Assembly: GCA_025360945.1 (NCBI GenBank) | Contig: JANYBE010000601.1 | Location: 1 to 6,202 of the forward strand | Length of the DNA stretch: 6,202 nt | Source: Rhizobacter sp. | Lineage (GTDB): Bacteria > Pseudomonadota > Gammaproteobacteria > Burkholderiales > Burkholderiaceae_C | Reading direction: 5' to 3' | Shown here: one piece after another, positions 4,184-6,202 of the stretch | Numbering within the stretch: the first letter of the stretch is position 1 | How the letters are laid out: each line of letters begins with the position of its first letter | Notes under the pieces: model-generated | The model's database searches: none | Told to the model about the DNA's origin: nothing | What the model saw: the letters and a program-made list of their open reading frames with translations, nothing else | Position numbers and translations under genes: made by a program

Positions 4184-6202
4184 GTGACCGAACTCAAGAA
4201 CCTCGACCGCGAACTCGGCAGTTTCCGGCTGCGGCTCATCGCTGCCGCGCTGCTGGTGCTGTTTGGTTTCGGCCTCTTGGTGGCGCGGCTCGTCACGCTG
4301 CAGGTGACGCGCCACGACGAACTCTCCACCCAGGCCGAGAACAACCGCATCACCGTGTTGCCAGTGGTGCCCAACCGCGGCCTCATCCTCGACCGCAACG
4401 GCGTCGTGCTCGCCAACAACTACGCAGCCTACACGCTCGAGCTCACACCGAGCAAGATCGACGACCTGGAAGGAATGATCGACGCGCTGGCGCAAGTGGT
4501 GGACATCAGTACGCGTGACCGCAAGCGCTTCAAGCGGCTGATGGACGACGCCAAGAGTTTCGAGTCGCTACCGATCCGCACCAAACTCGACGACGAGGAG
4601 GTGGCGCGCTTCACGGCCCAGCGCTTCCGTTTCCCAGGCGTGGACATCAAGGCGAGGCTGTTCCGCAACTACCCCTACGGCGAGCTGGCGAGCCATGTGC
4701 TGGGCTACATCGGGCGCATCAACCAAGCCGAGAAGGAGGCGATCGACGAGACCGAGGATGCCGCCAATTACAGGGGCACCGACTACATCGGCAAGCTCGG
4801 CATCGAGCAGCGTTACGAGGCCGAGCTGCACGGCGCGACCGGTTTCGAAGAGGTCGAAACCAGCGCTGGCGGCCGTGCCGTGCGACGCCTGCGTGCCAAG
4901 CCGCCGACGACCGGCAACACGGTGCGGCTGGCCATCGACATCAAGCTGCAGGCGATGGTGGAAGAGCTGTTCGGTGAGCGGCGCGGCGCGCTGGTGGCGA
5001 TCGACCCGCGGACCGGCGAGGTGCTGGCCTTCGTGAGCAAGCCGACTTTCGACCCCAACCTGTTCGTCGACGGCATCGACAGCGAAAGCTGGAGGGAACT
5101 CAACGAGTCGCTCGACAAGCCGCTGTTGAACCGTGCGCTGCGCGGCACCTATCCGCCGGGCTCGACCTTCAAGCCCTTCATGGCGATCGCCGCGCTCACG
5201 AGCGGCAAGCGCACGCCGCAGCAGACCACCTACGACAACGGCGTATTCCAGTTTGGCAACCATCGCTTTCGCAGCCACGGCGATGGCGGCCTGGGCGTGG
5301 TCGACATGAACCGCTCGATCGTGAAGTCGAGCAACGTCTACTACTACACGCTCGCCAACGACATGGGCGTGGACCTGATCCACGATCAGCTCGAGCCGTT
5401 TGGCTTCGGGCGCAAGACCGGCATCGACCTGTACGGTGAAGTGACCGGCGTGTTGCCTTCGACCGAGTGGAAGCGCAAGTACTACAAGAAGCCCGAACTG
5501 CAGAAGTGGTATGCGGGCGAAACCATTTCGCTGGGCATCGGCCAGGGCTACAACAACTTCACCATGCTGCAACTCGCCAGCGCCACTGCCACGCTGGTGG
5601 CCGGCGGCCAGCGCTTCGAGCCGAGGCTGGTGCGCGAGATCGAGGACGTGACCACGCGCGAGACGCGGCTGATCTCGGCCGAGGCGCTGAGCCCGCTTGC
5701 GCTCGAGCCGACGCATGTCGAGGTGATCCGCAAGGCGCTGTACGGCGTCACGCAAGAGGGCACGTCCACGCGCGTGTTCCTCGGTGCTGGCTACAAGAGC
5801 GGCGGCAAGACCGGCACGGCGCAGGCCGTCGGTATCCGGCAAAACGAGAAGTACAACAAGGACCGCATGGCCGACTATCTGCGCGACCACTCGCTCTACA
5901 CCGCGTTCGCGCCGGTCGACAACCCGCAGGTGGCGCTGGCCGTGGTGGTTGAAAACGCCGGCTTTGGCTCCGAGGCCGCGGCGCCGATCGCGCGTCGCGT
6001 GCTCGACTACCTGCTGCTCGGTCGCTATCCGAACGTCGAGGACATTGCGCTGGCGCAAAAGGGCCAGGCAGGCGCGCCGGTCGGTGCGACGCGGCTGGCC
6101 GCCGAAGTGCCGCTGCTGGCCGTCACGCCGGGGTCGGTCACGACGGCGGGCGCCACGCAGGCGCCGGCACCGCCTGCGTCCGCGTCGGTGCCCGCCGCTG
6201 CG
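4184..6202 (+). CDS. mrdA: Penicillin-binding protein 2, elongation-specific transpeptidase (open at right edge)
   Basis: PBP2 is the class B transpeptidase of the Rod complex. It cross-links peptidoglycan made by its glycosyltransferase partner RodA and is the classical target of mecillinam. Visible are 673 codons. One membrane anchor lies at about 17-37, followed by the pedestal with PNRGLILDRNG (63-73). The transpeptidase domain runs from about 267 with all three catalytic motifs: STFK at 327-330 (nucleophile S327), SSN at 382-384 and KTG at 542-544. These positions lie within a few residues of E. coli PBP2. The start is GTG 4184: the only stop upstream in frame is the mreD TAA, and no earlier start codon lies between. 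No good SD is seen. From about 628 the chain turns into an Ala/Pro/Thr/Val-rich tail that exceeds the usual 630-650 residues and continues past the window. FtsI (PBP3) is excluded by the mre context and PBP2-type motifs. Confidence 0.97.
   Translation, partial: MTELKNLDRELGSFRLRLIAAALLVLFGFGLLVARLVTLQVTRHDELSTQAENNRITVLPVVPNRGLILDRNGVVLANNYAAYTLELTPSKIDDLEGMIDALAQVVDISTRDRKRFKRLMDDAKSFESLPIRTKLDDEEVARFTAQRFRFPGVDIKARLFRNYPYGELASHVLGYIGRINQAEKEAIDETEDAANYRGTDYIGKLGIEQRYEAELHGATGFEEVETSAGGRAVRRLRAKPPTTGNTVRLAIDIKLQAMVEELFGERRGALVAIDPRTGEVLAFVSKPTFDPNLFVDGIDSESWRELNESLDKPLLNRALRGTYPPGSTFKPFMAIAALTSGKRTPQQTTYDNGVFQFGNHRFRSHGDGGLGVVDMNRSIVKSSNVYYYTLANDMGVDLIHDQLEPFGFGRKTGIDLYGEVTGVLPSTEWKRKYYKKPELQKWYAGETISLGIGQGYNNFTMLQLASATATLVAGGQRFEPRLVREIEDVTTRETRLISAEALSPLALEPTHVEVIRKALYGVTQEGTSTRVFLGAGYKSGGKTGTAQAVGIRQNEKYNKDRMADYLRDHSLYTAFAPVDNPQVALAVVVENAGFGSEAAAPIARRVLDYLLLGRYPNVEDIALAQKGQAGAPVGATRLAAEVPLLAVTPGSVTTAGATQAPAPPASASVPAAA

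Noticed and set aside
4568..6058. 496-codon open frame on the minus strand opposite mrdA
   Set aside because: Same cause: it mirrors the PBP2 codons, has no domain, no promoter or SD evident, and a composition typical of shadow frames.
1..6202. Mobile element, CRISPR, defence system or other new system
   Set aside because: All coding capacity is taken by core genes gatA, gatC, mreB, mreC, mreD and mrdA in their usual order; no transposase, integrase, direct-repeat array or foreign-looking composition was seen.

Overview
The window is roughly two-thirds G+C and reads as chromosomal DNA of a beta-proteobacterium, most likely order Burkholderiales (Rubrivivax/Leptothrix/Methylibium-like). This is inferred from protein style (for example the HEGGPNGKKTIQAVG stretch of MreB and the MTELKN start of PBP2) and from gene order: gatC-gatA read leftward, divergent from mreB-mreC-mreD-mrdA. 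No genus can be fixed from sequence alone.

Layout. On the minus strand, bases 1-905 hold the N-terminal 301 codons of gatA, cut by the left edge. It is preceded, with a one-base stop/start overlap, by complete gatC (905-1204). These encode the A and C subunits of the Glu-tRNA(Gln)/Asp-tRNA(Asn) amidotransferase; gatB would be expected beyond the left edge. Bases 1205-1508 form a 304-base divergent intergenic region. It holds a good candidate mreB promoter, a weaker candidate gatCA promoter on the other strand, a perfect DnaA-box 9-mer inside a small dyad, and a long leader before mreB.

The plus strand then carries the Rod-complex (elongasome) operon: mreB (1509-2552), mreC (2638-3573), mreD (3635-4156) and mrdA encoding PBP2 (4184-6202, open at the right edge; rodA/mrdB is expected next). 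MreB filaments at the inner membrane guide the MreC-MreD-PBP2-RodA machinery that inserts sidewall peptidoglycan. The order fits one transcription unit, but the junctions are structured. A strong hairpin with a short T-rich tail separates mreB from mreC. A perfect 10-bp inverted repeat covers the mreC stop. A 22-codon mini-ORF bridges mreC and mreD through two ATGA overlaps in successive frames.

This is a core housekeeping region. I see no mobile element, CRISPR array, tRNA/rRNA gene, defence system or novel protein family. The points worth a second look are regulatory: the DnaA box between gatC and mreB, the mreB-mreC attenuator-like hairpin, and the mreC-mreD junction. The very long antisense reading frames opposite mreB, mreC and mrdA are best explained by codon bias in a GC-rich genome.
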